Assembly (NCBI RefSeq): GCF_001422325.1
Contig: NZ_LMMR01000007.1
Coordinates: 531,476-595,475, forward strand
DNA: 64,000 nucleotides
Source of the DNA: Leifsonia sp. Leaf264
GTDB lineage: Bacteria; Actinomycetota; Actinomycetes; Actinomycetales; Microbacteriaceae
Direction: 5' to 3'
Below are positions 1-9,500 of this stretch, piece by piece. The notes beneath the pieces were generated by a model. It was not told the DNA's origin and searched no databases. It saw only the letters and a list, made by a program, of their open reading frames with translations. A program made the position numbers and the translations under genes. Each line of letters begins with the position of its first letter. Position 1 is the first letter of the stretch.

Positions 1-57
1 AGAGGCCGCCGGAGGCTGACCCGGAATCGGACCCTTCGCTCGCGGGCTCACGCGGAC

Positions 58-63
58 TAGCGT
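58..63 (+). promoter_or_regulatory. -10 box of a probably leaderless gene
   Basis: TAGCGT ends six bases before the GTG at 70, which places the transcription start on the start codon. A GGAGG lies at 64-68 but is too close to the GTG to act as a normal ribosome binding site. Inferred by analogy with the other boxes of this type in the window. Confidence 0.4.
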
Positions 64-69
64 GGAGGC

Positions 70-1470
70 GTGTCCGCTCCTGCGATCGACGCGCACACCG
101 CCCACGCCGCCGGCGTCGAGCGGCTTCTCGAGAGCTACAGGGCCGTTCCGCCGACGGCGACGGCGCGACTGGCCAAGCCCACCTCGAACCTGTTCCGTTC
201 GCGGGCGAAGGCCGACGCGCCCGGCCTCGACACCTCGGGCCTGACCGACGTCATCGCCGTCGACCCCGAGGCCGGAACGGCAGATGTCGCTGGCATGTGC
301 ACCTACGAGGACCTGGTCGCGGCGACCCTCCCGCACGGGCTCGCGCCGCTCGTGGTTCCGCAGCTCAAGACCATCACCGTCGGCGGTGCCGTCACGGGGC
401 TCGGCATCGAGTCGACGTCGTTCCGCAACGGCCTGCCGCATGAGTCCGTGGTCGAGATGGACGTGCTCACCGGTGCCGGCGAGGTGATCACGGTCTCCGC
501 TGACCGGCATCCGGAGCTCTATCGGGCCTTCCCGAACTCCTACGGCACGCTCGGCTACGCCGTGCGCCTGCGCATCGAACTCGAGCCCGTCGATCCGTTC
601 GTCGCCCTCAGGCAGGTGCGGTTCCACTCCATCGACGACCTGGTCGCCGCGATGGACCGCGTCGTCGCGACCGGTGAGTTCGACGGGGTTCCGGTCGATT
701 ACCTCGACGGCGTCGTCTTCAGCGCCGACGAGGGTTACCTGAGCCTCGGTACGCGCACGGCAGCGCCCGGAGCGGTCAGCGACTACACCGGGCAGAGCAT
801 CTACTACCGCTCGCTGCAGCACGACGACGGCGTGAGCCACGACAGGCTGACCATTCACGACTACCTGTGGCGGTGGGACACGGACTGGTTCTGGTGCTCC
901 GAGGCCTTCGGCGCGCAGCATCCGACGATCCGCAGATTCTGGCCCCGTCGTTACAGGCGCAGCAGCTCGTACGCGACGCTCATGAGGCTGGAGCGACGGT
1001 TCGACATCGGCGACCGCCTGGAGCGGCTGAAGGGTCGGCCGCCCCGCGAACGCGTCATCCAGGATGTCGAGATCCCGATCGAGGGCACGGCCGAGTTCCT
1101 GCACTGGTTCCTCGAGAACGTGCCGATCCAGCCGATCTGGCTCTGCCCGCTGCGCTTGCGCGGTGCGCACGGCGGGGCCGCTAGCGGCGCCGGATGGCCG
1201 CTGTACCCGATCACGCCCGGGCGCAGCTACGTCAACGTCGGCTTCTGGTCGACCGTCCCCGTCGGAGCATCCGACGGCGAGACCAACCGGCGCATCGAGC
1301 GGCGGGTGTCCGAGCTCGACGGGCACAAATCGCTGTACTCCGAATCGTTCTACTCGCCCGAGGAGTTCGACGAGCTGTACGGCGGCGACGCCTACAGGGC
1401 TGCGAAGGCGCGCTTCGACCCCGATTCCAGGCTCCTCGACCTCTATGCGAAGGCGGTTCAACGACGATGA
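70..1470 (+). CDS. tmsA: FAD-binding oxidoreductase, TmsA/BfaA-like (10-methylene fatty acyl reductase)
   Basis: A 466-residue protein with an N-terminal FAD-binding (PCMH-type) domain at about residues 55-180, seen in the stretch around VGGAVTGLGIESTSFRNG, and a long C-terminal substrate domain. No signal peptide or membrane segment. It overlaps by four bases (ATGA) the gene for a cyclopropane-fatty-acid-synthase-type methyltransferase. In mycobacteria and corynebacteria this pair makes 10-methyl fatty acids such as tuberculostearic acid: the methyltransferase forms a 10-methylene lipid and the flavoprotein reduces it. That role is inferred from gene order and family. Other members of this FAD family act on sterols or sugars (DprE1-like). 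Start is GTG; no other in-frame start is near. Confidence 0.75.
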   Translation: MSAPAIDAHTAHAAGVERLLESYRAVPPTATARLAKPTSNLFRSRAKADAPGLDTSGLTDVIAVDPEAGTADVAGMCTYEDLVAATLPHGLAPLVVPQLKTITVGGAVTGLGIESTSFRNGLPHESVVEMDVLTGAGEVITVSADRHPELYRAFPNSYGTLGYAVRLRIELEPVDPFVALRQVRFHSIDDLVAAMDRVVATGEFDGVPVDYLDGVVFSADEGYLSLGTRTAAPGAVSDYTGQSIYYRSLQHDDGVSHDRLTIHDYLWRWDTDWFWCSEAFGAQHPTIRRFWPRRYRRSSSYATLMRLERRFDIGDRLERLKGRPPRERVIQDVEIPIEGTAEFLHWFLENVPIQPIWLCPLRLRGAHGGAASGAGWPLYPITPGRSYVNVGFWSTVPVGASDGETNRRIERRVSELDGHKSLYSESFYSPEEFDELYGGDAYRAAKARFDPDSRLLDLYAKAVQRR

Positions 1471-2816
1471 CCACGTTCAAGGAACGCGCGACGGATGCGA
1501 CGGGTTCGACGGATGCCGCCGGCAGGCCTGACGCACCCGGCCGGTACACCCTCGCCGAGGTCGTGGAGATCCTCGCGGGAGGCAAGCTCCCGCTGCGGTT
1601 CACCGCCTACGATGGCAGCTCGTCCGGACCGGCGGATGCCGCCCTCGGCCTCGAGCTCAAGACGCCGCGGGGCACGACCTATCTCGCGACGGGGCGCGGC
1701 GACCTCGGACTCGGGCGCGCCTACATCGCGGGCGACCTGGAGATCCACGGGGTGCATCCGGGCGATCCGTACGAGCTGCTCAAGGCCCTGGCCGACGACC
1801 TGGTGTTCAGGCTGCCGCCGCCGCGTGTGATGGCCCACATCGTGCGCTCCATCGGGGTCGAGCACCTGAAGCCGATAGCGCCGCCGCCGCAGGAGGCGCC
1901 GGCGCGCTGGCGGAGGGTCGCCGGCGGTCTGCGGCACAGCAAGGGCCGCGACGCCGAGGCCATCCATCATCACTACGACGTGTCGAACACCTTCTACGAA
2001 TGGGTTCTCGGGCCGTCGATGACCTACACCTGCGCCTGTTATCCGCGCCTCGACGCCTCGCTCGACGAAGCGCAGGAGAACAAGTACCGCCTGGTGTTCG
2101 AGAAGCTGCGCCTGAAGCCCGGCGACAGGCTGCTCGATGTCGGATGCGGGTGGGGAGGCATGGTGCGCTACGCCGCCAGACGGGGGGTTCACGCCATCGG
2201 GGTGACCCTCTCCGAGGAGCAGACGGCGTGGGCGCAGCAGGCCATCGTCGACGAGGAGCTGGGCGAGTTCGCCGAGGTGCGCTACGGCGACTACCGCGAC
2301 ATCGCCGAGACCGGGTTCGATGCCGTGTCGTCGATCGGCCTGCTCGAGCACATCGGGGTGAAGAACTATCCGGCGTACTTCGCCTTCCTGCAGTCTCGGC
2401 TGCGCGAGGGCGGGTTGCTGCTGAACCACTGCATCACCAGGCCCGACAACCACTCCGAGCCGTCGGCCCGAGGCTTCATCGACCGCTACGTGTTCCCCGA
2501 CGGGGAACTCACGGGGTCGGGCCGCATCATCACCGACGCTCAGGATGCCGGTCTCGAGGTTCTGCACGAGGAGAACCTGCGCCAGCACTACGCACTGACC
2601 CTGCGCGACTGGTGCGCGAACCTGGTGGAGCACTGGGACGAGGCCGTGGCCGAGGTGGGCCTGCCGACGGCGAAGGTGTGGGGGCTGTACATGGCCGGGT
2701 CGCGGCTCGCCTTCGAGGTGGGCGGCATCCAGCTGCACCAGGTGCTTGCTGCTCGACCGGACGAGCATGCCGGGATCGGTGATGGCCTGCCGCTACGTCC
2801 GTGGTGGACGCCGTAA
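1467..2816 (+). CDS. tmsB: SAM-dependent cyclopropane-fatty-acyl-phospholipid synthase family methyltransferase, TmsB/BfaB/UfaA1-like
   Basis: A 449-residue protein. The first ~165 residues form the small N-terminal domain of CFA synthases; the Rossmann methyltransferase domain follows, with the SAM loop DVGCGWGG near residue 228 and an HHHYDVSNTFY segment just before it. It is translationally coupled to the upstream flavoprotein through ATGA. Family members transfer a methyl group from S-adenosylmethionine to the double bond of an unsaturated phospholipid acyl chain at the membrane surface. Because the partner is a reductase, a 10-methyl product is more likely than a cyclopropane. A much longer upstream reading frame is open, but the ATG at 1467 fits the family length. 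Confidence 0.8.
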   Translation: MTTFKERATDATGSTDAAGRPDAPGRYTLAEVVEILAGGKLPLRFTAYDGSSSGPADAALGLELKTPRGTTYLATGRGDLGLGRAYIAGDLEIHGVHPGDPYELLKALADDLVFRLPPPRVMAHIVRSIGVEHLKPIAPPPQEAPARWRRVAGGLRHSKGRDAEAIHHHYDVSNTFYEWVLGPSMTYTCACYPRLDASLDEAQENKYRLVFEKLRLKPGDRLLDVGCGWGGMVRYAARRGVHAIGVTLSEEQTAWAQQAIVDEELGEFAEVRYGDYRDIAETGFDAVSSIGLLEHIGVKNYPAYFAFLQSRLREGGLLLNHCITRPDNHSEPSARGFIDRYVFPDGELTGSGRIITDAQDAGLEVLHEENLRQHYALTLRDWCANLVEHWDEAVAEVGLPTAKVWGLYMAGSRLAFEVGGIQLHQVLAARPDEHAGIGDGLPLRPWWTP

Positions 2817-2887
2817 CGGCCGAGGCTGATAGCTTCAGCGTCAAGAGTGGTGCTGATCGGCGCCGGTCTCCGAGGAAGGACGCCGGG

Positions 2888-3649
2888 ATGAAGGTCGTAG
2901 CCGTGTACAGCACGAAGGGCGGCGTCGGGAAGACGACCGCTGCGGTCAACCTGGCGGCCGAGGCGGCCGCCGACTTCAGGGTGCTGCTGTGGGACCTCGA
3001 CCCGCAGGGAGCCGCGACCTACCTGCTGCAGGTGAAGCCGAAGCTGAAGGGCGGGATCGACGCGCTCGTCGCCGGCGAGAGCAAGGTGCGCGGCGCCATC
3101 CGCTCGACGAGCATCCGCGGACTCGACGTGCTTCCGGCCGATGCGGGCTATCGCGACCTCGACCTGGTGCTGGATCACGCGAAGAAGTCGGAGCAGCGCA
3201 TCGCCAAGATCCTGGAGCACGTCGAGCGAGACTACGACGTGGTCATCCTGGACTGCCCGCCCGGTGCCTCGATCGTCTCGGCGAACGCCGTGTACTCCGC
3301 CGATGTCGTCGTCGTTCCACTCGTGCCGTCGCCGCTCGCGATGCGTTCCCTGGAGCAGGTCACGGAGTTCGTCGCCGATTCGGTGTCGAAGGCTCCGATC
3401 CTCGCGTTCCTCTCGATGGTGGATCGGCGCAAGACCGTCCACCGCGAGACCGTGCGCGATCTCCCTCGCAGCAACAAGGCCGTGACCAACATCGTGGTGC
3501 CGGCCACAGTGCTCATCGAACGGATGGGCGCGGCGAGGGCTCCGGTCTCCAGCTACGCCCCGAACACCGAGGCCGCGCGCTCGTTCGGCGAGCTGTGGGT
3601 GCGCGTGGCGACCGTGGTGAAGGCCAAGCCGCGGAAGCGCAAACGCTGA
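2888..3649 (+). CDS. ParA/MinD-family ATPase, orphan
   Basis: A 253-residue P-loop ATPase with the deviant Walker A motif KGGVGKTT at residues 10-17, the switch segment DLDPQG around 37-42, and a Walker B-like ILDCPPG near 120. The last residues are strongly basic (KAKPRKRKR), suggesting non-specific DNA contact. ATG 2888 follows a good ribosome site (AGGAAGGA). There is no parB or parS-like partner here, and it lies 71 bases behind the fatty-acid methylation pair, so it is not the chromosomal Soj. ParA relatives move or position DNA or protein cargo by ATP-dependent dimer cycling. The cargo cannot be told from sequence. Confidence 0.75.
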   Translation: MKVVAVYSTKGGVGKTTAAVNLAAEAAADFRVLLWDLDPQGAATYLLQVKPKLKGGIDALVAGESKVRGAIRSTSIRGLDVLPADAGYRDLDLVLDHAKKSEQRIAKILEHVERDYDVVILDCPPGASIVSANAVYSADVVVVPLVPSPLAMRSLEQVTEFVADSVSKAPILAFLSMVDRRKTVHRETVRDLPRSNKAVTNIVVPATVLIERMGAARAPVSSYAPNTEAARSFGELWVRVATVVKAKPRKRKR

Positions 3650-3693
3650 CAGCGCGCACCCCCGCCTCGGGTTCGATGATGCGACGTCGGCTG

Positions 3694-3699
3694 TAGGCT
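3694..3699 (+). promoter_or_regulatory. -10 box of a leaderless gene
   Basis: TAGGCT is followed by six bases and then the GTG start at 3706. There is no ribosome binding site between, so the message probably starts at the start codon. Confidence 0.5.
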
Positions 3700-3705
3700 C
3701 CCAAC

Positions 3706-4197
3706 GTGAGAGAGCCCGATGACGAGGTCGACCTGATCATCGATGCATGGTCTCGGCGCCTGCCCGATGTCGACCTGACTCCGCTCGACGTCATGTCGCG
3801 ACTGCGGCGCGTGTCGAAGCGGCTCAGCGTGCTGCGCGCCGATGCCTTCAGCGGTGCCGGCCTCGCCGCGTGGGAGTTCGACGTGCTGGCCGCCTTGGGG
3901 CGAGCGGATGCCCCGCACGAACTCAGTCCCGCCCAGTTGATCGAGGCGACCATGATCGGCAGCGCCGCGATGACCAATCGGCTCGACAACCTGTCGCGCC
4001 GCGGCCTCGTCGACCGTCGCCCGCATCCGCGGGACGGACGGAGCGTGCTGGTGCGACTGACGCCGGAGGGGGCCGCCCTGGTCGACGACGCCATGCGCAC
4101 CCTTGCCCAGCGCGAGGCCGAGGAGTTGCGCGGTCTCAGTCAGGAGGAGCAGGCGACTCTCGCGGGCCTGCTGCGCCGGCTGGCGGCGTCGGACTGA
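3706..4197 (+). CDS. MarR-family transcriptional regulator
   Basis: A 163-residue winged-helix protein. The N-terminal dimerisation helix is at about residues 20-45, the DNA-recognition region spans residues 75-105 (AAMTNRLDNLSRRGLVDRRPHPRDGR, the usual wing sequence), and C-terminal dimer helices follow. It starts with GTG and shows no Shine-Dalgarno sequence, in line with leaderless translation. It stands alone between ParA and a convergent cupin gene, so its target is unknown. MarR proteins usually repress their own or a neighbouring gene and release DNA on binding a small phenolic or oxidised ligand. Confidence 0.85.
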   Translation: MREPDDEVDLIIDAWSRRLPDVDLTPLDVMSRLRRVSKRLSVLRADAFSGAGLAAWEFDVLAALGRADAPHELSPAQLIEATMIGSAAMTNRLDNLSRRGLVDRRPHPRDGRSVLVRLTPEGAALVDDAMRTLAQREAEELRGLSQEEQATLAGLLRRLAASD

Positions 4198-4202
4198 GAG
4201 GC

Positions 4203-4233
4203 CGCGACCTCACCAGGGCGCGACCTCACCAGG
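4203..4233. repeat. Short tandem duplication at the 3' end of the cupin gene
   Basis: GCGACCTCACCAGGG occurs twice with one base between copies. The second copy carries the stop codon (complement of 4226-4228). It looks like a recent slip duplication just outside the coding end. Confidence 0.6.
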
Positions 4234-4657
4234 GTGACGGGCGATCGTTGTCGCGGGTGCTGTCATCGGGGAGATGCGGGAGTTCGCCTCCGCCGGCTCG
4301 GATGCACAGCCAGCGCAGCTGCTCCGGGGAGTCCGGCATGCAGCGCCAGGTGCGCCACACGCCCTGCCCGACGCGCACGACAGAACCGGGGCCGACGTCG
4401 ACCACCTCGTCATCGATGCCCATCTGGCCGCGGCCCGCGAGGAACACGTACGCCTCCTCGATGCTCGAGTGGGCGTGCCAGTAGCCCGCCTCCTCACCGG
4501 GCTTGAAGGCGTTGGCCGTCATGCCGATGTACTGCATCGTGAGTTCGTGGTCGATCACCCGCCGGCCGTCGCGGGAACTCTCGGGCCTGAAGCCGCCGAA
4601 GTGGTCGCGCCAGGCATCGAGGGCGCCCAGTTCGACGATGTCGTAGTCGTCACTCAT
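4226..4657 (-). CDS. Cupin-domain protein
   Basis: A 143-residue single-domain cupin. The metal-binding motif region reads YWHAHSSIEEAYVFLAG (motif 1, with His, His and Glu ligands), followed by a DVGPGSVVRV turn. There is no signal peptide, so it is cytoplasmic. Function within the very broad cupin fold cannot be set: isomerases, dioxygenases and regulators share the motif. It converges with the MarR gene and lies after the SDR gene on the same strand with a 56-base gap. The start used gives the family length and sits six bases after a TACGAT box. Confidence 0.75.
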   Translation of the reverse strand: MSDDYDIVELGALDAWRDHFGGFRPESSRDGRRVIDHELTMQYIGMTANAFKPGEEAGYWHAHSSIEEAYVFLAGRGQMGIDDEVVDVGPGSVVRVGQGVWRTWRCMPDSPEQLRWLCIRAGGGELPHLPDDSTRDNDRPSPW

Positions 4658-4663
4658 GCGGCC

Positions 4664-4669
4664 ATCGTA
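4664..4669 (-). promoter_or_regulatory. -10 box of a leaderless gene
   Basis: On the minus strand TACGAT is followed by GGCCGC and the ATG of the cupin gene. No ribosome site lies between them. Confidence 0.5.
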
Positions 4670-4713
4670 TGGGGGAGGGTGGGTCGGGCGCCGCCGGTGA
4701 GCCTCGGCGCCGT

Positions 4714-5550
4714 TCACGCAGCGGTGCTGGCTGCGACGTAGCGCGAGGCGAGCTGCGGGCTCTGGCCGTGGAACGCCGCGACGTCGGCGGTGAAGACCGT
4801 CTCCAGCAGCGCGTAGTCCTCGACGCCCGGCGCGATGACGACCTCGCCGAGTCCGATGCCAGCGAGGGTGGCGGAGACCACGTCGTCGGCCGACATGCGC
4901 GGGAGAGCCGAGAGGTCCATGCCCTGCACGGTGTGGAACTCGGTGGCCACGATGCCCGGGCACACGACGTGCACGTCGACGCCGGTGCCGGCCAGTTCGG
5001 CCTGCAACGCCTGCGTGAGAGCGACCGTATGCGCCAGCGTGCCGGTGTAGACGACGCGGCCGCCCTGCGGTGCCGGCGCCTCGGCCGGGCCCGAGAAGGC
5101 GATCATGCCGGCGACGTTGACGATGGTGCCTGCCCCGCGAGCGATCATGCCGGTGACGGCGGCGCGGGTGAGCAGCGTCGGCGCGACGACCTTCACGTTG
5201 AGCAGCTCGAGAGCCTTCTCGACGGGCAGATCGGCCAGCGGCATGTAGTGCGCGACGCCGGCGTTGTTGACGAGCAGGCTCACGGGCCGGCTCGCGGCCA
5301 CGTCGGCGACGGCGGTGATGCCCGCGATGGTCGAGAGGTCGGCTTCGACGACCTGCACCGCGACGCCCGGCACCGAGGCGGCAAGGGCGTCGAGGCGATC
5401 GCGGCGGCGTCCGACGACGACGAGATCGTAGCCGAGCCCGGCCAGCCGCTCGGCGAAGGCGCGGCCGATGCCGGAGGAGGCGCCGGTCACGAGGGCGAGT
5501 GGCGCCATGGTGGTCGAGGGGGCGGGCGAGGAGGAAGGTGCGTTCGTCAT
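4714..5550 (-). CDS. Short-chain dehydrogenase/reductase with altered catalytic residues
   Basis: A 278-residue Rossmann protein. The cofactor loop TGASSGIG is at residues 22-29, followed by GRRRDRL (an NADP-type basic stretch) and NNAG at 95-98. The active-site segment departs from the family: the position of the catalytic Ser reads Gly148 (NVAGMIAF), and the YxxxK motif reads Y168-TGT-L172, so the lysine is replaced by leucine. The fold is kept, but classical SDR chemistry may be lost or different. Divergent from an MmyB-type regulator 101 bases away, a pairing common in actinobacteria where the regulator controls the SDR. ATG 5550 is preceded by GGAG; Met15 is an alternative start. Confidence 0.8.
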   Translation of the reverse strand: MTNAPSSSPAPSTTMAPLALVTGASSGIGRAFAERLAGLGYDLVVVGRRRDRLDALAASVPGVAVQVVEADLSTIAGITAVADVAASRPVSLLVNNAGVAHYMPLADLPVEKALELLNVKVVAPTLLTRAAVTGMIARGAGTIVNVAGMIAFSGPAEAPAPQGGRVVYTGTLAHTVALTQALQAELAGTGVDVHVVCPGIVATEFHTVQGMDLSALPRMSADDVVSATLAGIGLGEVVIAPGVEDYALLETVFTADVAAFHGQSPQLASRYVAASTAA

Positions 5551-5651
5551 GGCTCCAGCATCCGCCTGCCGGATACCGATAGGCAGTCGTTCCGTTGTCG
5601 TAGGACCACCAGGGCTAGGACACGAGGGGCCCGGGCGCGCACACTGGGGGG

Positions 5652-6494
5652 ATGGACTGGGAATTCGGACGGATGCTGCGCCGCTGGCGCGATCGCGTGA
5701 CGCCCGAGAGCGCGGGCGTGCCTCTCGGCGGCCGGCGTCGGGCGTCGGGCCTGCGGCGGGAGGAGCTCGCCGCGCTCGCCGGGATCTCCACCGACTACCT
5801 GACCCGACTCGAGCAGGGCCGGTCGACCTCGCCGTCGGCCCAGGTCGTCGAGGCGCTCGCCCGGGGCCTGCGGTTGTCGGATGCCGAGCGGGAACTGTTC
5901 TTCCAGTTGGCCGGCCATGCGGCGCCGGGACTCGATGTCGTTCCGACGCGGATTCCGCCGAGCGTGCAGCGCCTGCTCGATCGGCTGGCGAACACGCCCG
6001 TCGCCGTCTACGACGCCACCATGACCCTGATCGTCGCCAATGCTCCGTACGACGCTCTCATGGGCGACACCTCGCTGCTGCGCGGCATCGAGCGGAACGC
6101 CGTGTGGCGCAACCTCGTCGGACCGGGCAACCGCGCCGTGCAGACCCCCGAGGAGACGGCCGAGCTGGAGGCTCGGCTCGTCAGCGACCTGCGGCTGACG
6201 GCGTCGCGGTATCCCGCCGACCGCGCGGTCGGCCGCCTCATCGGTGAACTCAGCGCGCAGAGTCCTCGGTTCATCGAGCTCTGGGAGCACGGCGAGCTCG
6301 AGAAGCCGCGCGAGTCGGCGAGGCGCAAGGTGGTCGATCACCCCACCGTCGGGCACATCACCCTCGACTGCGACACCCTCGTCGTCGCCGCGGACGACCT
6401 GCGGCTCATGGTCTACACGGCCGAGCCGGGCACGGCGGATGCCGAGAAGCTCGCGCTCGCGGTGGTGCTGGGCACGCAGGCGCTGGTCGAGTAG
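5652..6494 (+). CDS. XRE-family regulator with MmyB-like ligand-binding domain
   Basis: A 280-residue protein. Residues 1-85 hold the helix-turn-helix typical of this group, including RRASGLRREELAALAGIS and YLTRLEQGR. Residues ~110-270 form the MmyB-type PAS-like domain thought to bind a fatty acid or similar hydrophobic ligand. It is divergent from the SDR gene, and the 101-base gap must hold both promoters, so it most likely regulates that SDR and itself. The ATG follows a run of six G, and a CACACT six bases further upstream resembles the -10 boxes of leaderless genes, so either initiation mode is possible. Confidence 0.85.
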   Translation: MDWEFGRMLRRWRDRVTPESAGVPLGGRRRASGLRREELAALAGISTDYLTRLEQGRSTSPSAQVVEALARGLRLSDAERELFFQLAGHAAPGLDVVPTRIPPSVQRLLDRLANTPVAVYDATMTLIVANAPYDALMGDTSLLRGIERNAVWRNLVGPGNRAVQTPEETAELEARLVSDLRLTASRYPADRAVGRLIGELSAQSPRFIELWEHGELEKPRESARRKVVDHPTVGHITLDCDTLVVAADDLRLMVYTAEPGTADAEKLALAVVLGTQALVE

Positions 6495-6521
6495 CGCGTT
6501 CCTCGGGGCGCTTCGACGGCG

Positions 6522-9500
6522 CTATTCGACGAGCGGCCTCGTCGCACGCCGATGCCAGGGCAGCGCCAACAGGACGCCGACCACGAGGAGCACAGCGCCG
6601 AACGCCGCCGCGTACCACGGCGTCGACGTGGGGATCTCGAGGTACACGGTCAGACCCAGGATGCGCGACAGGCCCCACGGCAGCAGCGCCATCTGGTCGT
6701 TCCAAGCTGTGAGGGCCGACTCGAGGCCGACGACGCCGAGGAAGCCGCCGAGCAGCACGAGCACGAGGCCGCTCGAGCCCAGTACAGTGCCCGTCGCCCG
6801 GCGACCGCCGAGCTGGCCGGCGAGCGACCATCCGGCCGCCACCAGCACCCACGCGAAGAGGGCGAAGGCCAGCGTGATGTACAGGGTGCGGGCGACCGGA
6901 TCGGTCCAGAACCCGAACCAGTAGTAGCCGGGGCCGCGCACGGCGAGCACCGCGAGGAGCAGCACGACGCGCAGCAGGATCGCCCCGCCCACGGCGGCGA
7001 TGATCGGCCACGGAGACAGCTTGCGCATCACGAGGGCGATGCCGGCGGCGAAGACGAGCCACGCGGCCAGCGTGAAGAGCAGGTGCGTCGGGGCGATGAA
7101 CCAGGTGAGGATGCCGCGGCTGACCACGAGGAGCGCTGCCGGCACGGCCACGAGGAGTACGCGGGAGGATCGGGAGAGCCCGGCCACGGCATCCGCCGCC
7201 CGCCAGGGGCGTGTTCCGGCGAGCCAGAGCGCACGTGCCGAGGCGGCGCCGGGCCAGCCGGCGAAGCGCTGTCGGCTCGCGAGGATGCCGAGGGCGAGCC
7301 AGAGCACGAGCAGCACCAGCACCCCACGCGCCAGCCAGGCCATCGGCAGGTCGAGGCTCGCCCGCTCGGTGCCGAGGCGGGCGGCGGTGAGGTTGTAGGC
7401 CGGCAGGTCGACGTCGCCGCTGTAGCGGGCCTCGTGCTCGGCGGCGAAGCCCTCGAACGCCGTCTTCGCCTGCGCCCACTCGTCGTAGGCGGCATCCGAC
7501 CCCGTATCCAGCCACTGGGCGTGACGCAGCACCATGGTGCGGTACGAGCCGAGGGTCTGGAACAGGTTCACCTGGTAGTCGAGGGTGTCGACGAAGTGCT
7601 GCCGCAGCGCGTCGTCCTTCCACGTGCCGCCGTCGGTCGCGGCGATGGTGTCGCGCATCGACTCGGCCGTCGCGACGGCCTCATCACCCTCGGCGATGGC
7701 CTGCTCGAGGTCGGGCTTGCTCACGTGGTAGATCACGTCGAGGACGGCGCTGTCGCCCGTGAGGATGTCCCACTCGAAGATCCACATCATGGGCGGCGGC
7801 TCGAGACCGAGGGCGCGCACGCGCTGGCTGGCGAACGGGCCGATATAGAGGCCTCCGGTGACGGCCTCGCGCGAAGAAGCCATCGCGGTTCCGATCGCCT
7901 CGACCGTCGCCGGGTCGTCGGAGAACCACTGGCGGATCCAGTCCGCCGTGAGCTCGGCCGGATCGGCCTCCGGGTCGCGGGCGAGGCTGACGGCCAGTCT
8001 GGTGTTGAGCTCGTAGAGCTGCCAGAACCCCGTCGTCAGCTCCAGCGTCATCGGACCGGCGCGCCAGGGGCCGCCGTCCTGAGTCCACGTCCAGATGCCC
8101 TCGACGTTCGGGTTCGCGGCGATGAACCGGGTCAGCGCCTCCTGGTAGAGCACGCCGAGGTCGTTGGGCAGCGCGCCGAACGCCTCGAACTCGCGCCGAC
8201 TCTGGAACTCGACGATGCGCCTCTGCGAGCCGGACTCGAGCGTGGTGTTGAGCGGGAGGTAGCTGTAGAAGTCGCCGAGACTGTACTTCGTCGACACGAC
8301 GAGGGCGGGGGAGTCGATGCCGTCGAGCACCTCCGCGTACGAGGCCGGGTCGGTGTGCATGTCGCCGACGGCGCCGACGCCGACGCTCCACGAGCGGAAG
8401 ATGACCTCTCGGCCCGCGGCCTCGGCCTGGTCGCTGAAGGTCGTGAGCATCGCGCGAACGGATGCGACCGAGGTGACCGCCAGTTCGGAGTAGTAGTCCC
8501 AGCCGGGCAGGTCGTAGACGCGACCGGCCTCGCCGATGCGCACGACGACGCCGTCGACCGATGGCATGGCTGTGTAGAGCTCGTCGAGTCCGGCGCGGTA
8601 CACGTCCCAGAAGGCCGGGTCCTCCGTGGCCAGGCCGCCGAAGGTGCGCTCGAAGTAGTCCTCGAGCGGCGTGGTGAGTGCCAGCATGTCGGTGCGGAAG
8701 TAGACCTTCATGCCCAGGTCGTGGGCGTAGTCCAGCATCGGTGAGAACGCGGCCCGCATGGCCATAGCCCTGGCGCGGTGAGGATCGTCGGCCGCGTACA
8801 CCTCGGTGCCGTCGCCGACGCCGTCGAAGGTGAGGTACTCGATGAAGCCGGGCACGGCGATGGCGTTGTAGCCGAGGGCGAGGGTGTGTCGCACGTACTC
8901 CTCGAAGCCCGTCGTGGCGACAGCGAGGGCGGCGTCGTCGATGTAGGGCGCATCCGACAGGATGACGTCCTTGAAGGCGTTGGAGTTGTGCGAGTAGTCG
9001 GTGCCGGCCGCGTACGCGTCGGCATCCGGCTCCACCCCGACCGCTCCGAGGTCGACCATGCGGAACGGCAGTTTCGAGTCGACCGTGTGGCCGAGGTTCT
9101 CGGTCACCGGGCGCCCGGCCCGCACCGCGGCCGCGAGATCGTAGACGCCGAGCACGGCTCCGCTCCGCGACGCGGCCGAGATGCTGATGGCGTCGGCCGT
9201 GCCCGAGACGGAGTAGCTCTCACCGGATGCATCGGCACTGTCGAAGCGCACCGTGAGGGTCGCGGTTCCCGAGGTGCCCCCGGCATCCGCGACGGCGTCG
9301 CGCAGCTCGTCGACGGCAGTGGAGACGCGCAGGTCGTCGGGGGCGTCGATCGCCGTGAAGTCCGGCGGGAGCACGATGGCCGTGGCCGGTGCGACGGTGA
9401 GGTTCTCCGCGGGAATGCCGACCGACGGCTCGCTCTGGAGTCCGAGGGCATCGGAGACCTGGGATGCCACGCCGGCGCCGAGAGCGAGGAGGGCGAGGGA

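Noticed and set aside
1458..2768. A 436-codon minus-strand frame opposite the fatty-acid methyltransferase gene
   Set aside because: Composition is that of an antisense shadow, and the plus-strand methyltransferase is unmistakable.
6552..8744. A 730-codon open frame on the plus strand, opposite the large membrane protein
   Set aside because: Its product is a low-complexity Arg/Glu/His/Gly string with no hydrophobic core, the usual mirror of GC-rich codons. The minus-strand gene has clear domains and membrane helices.
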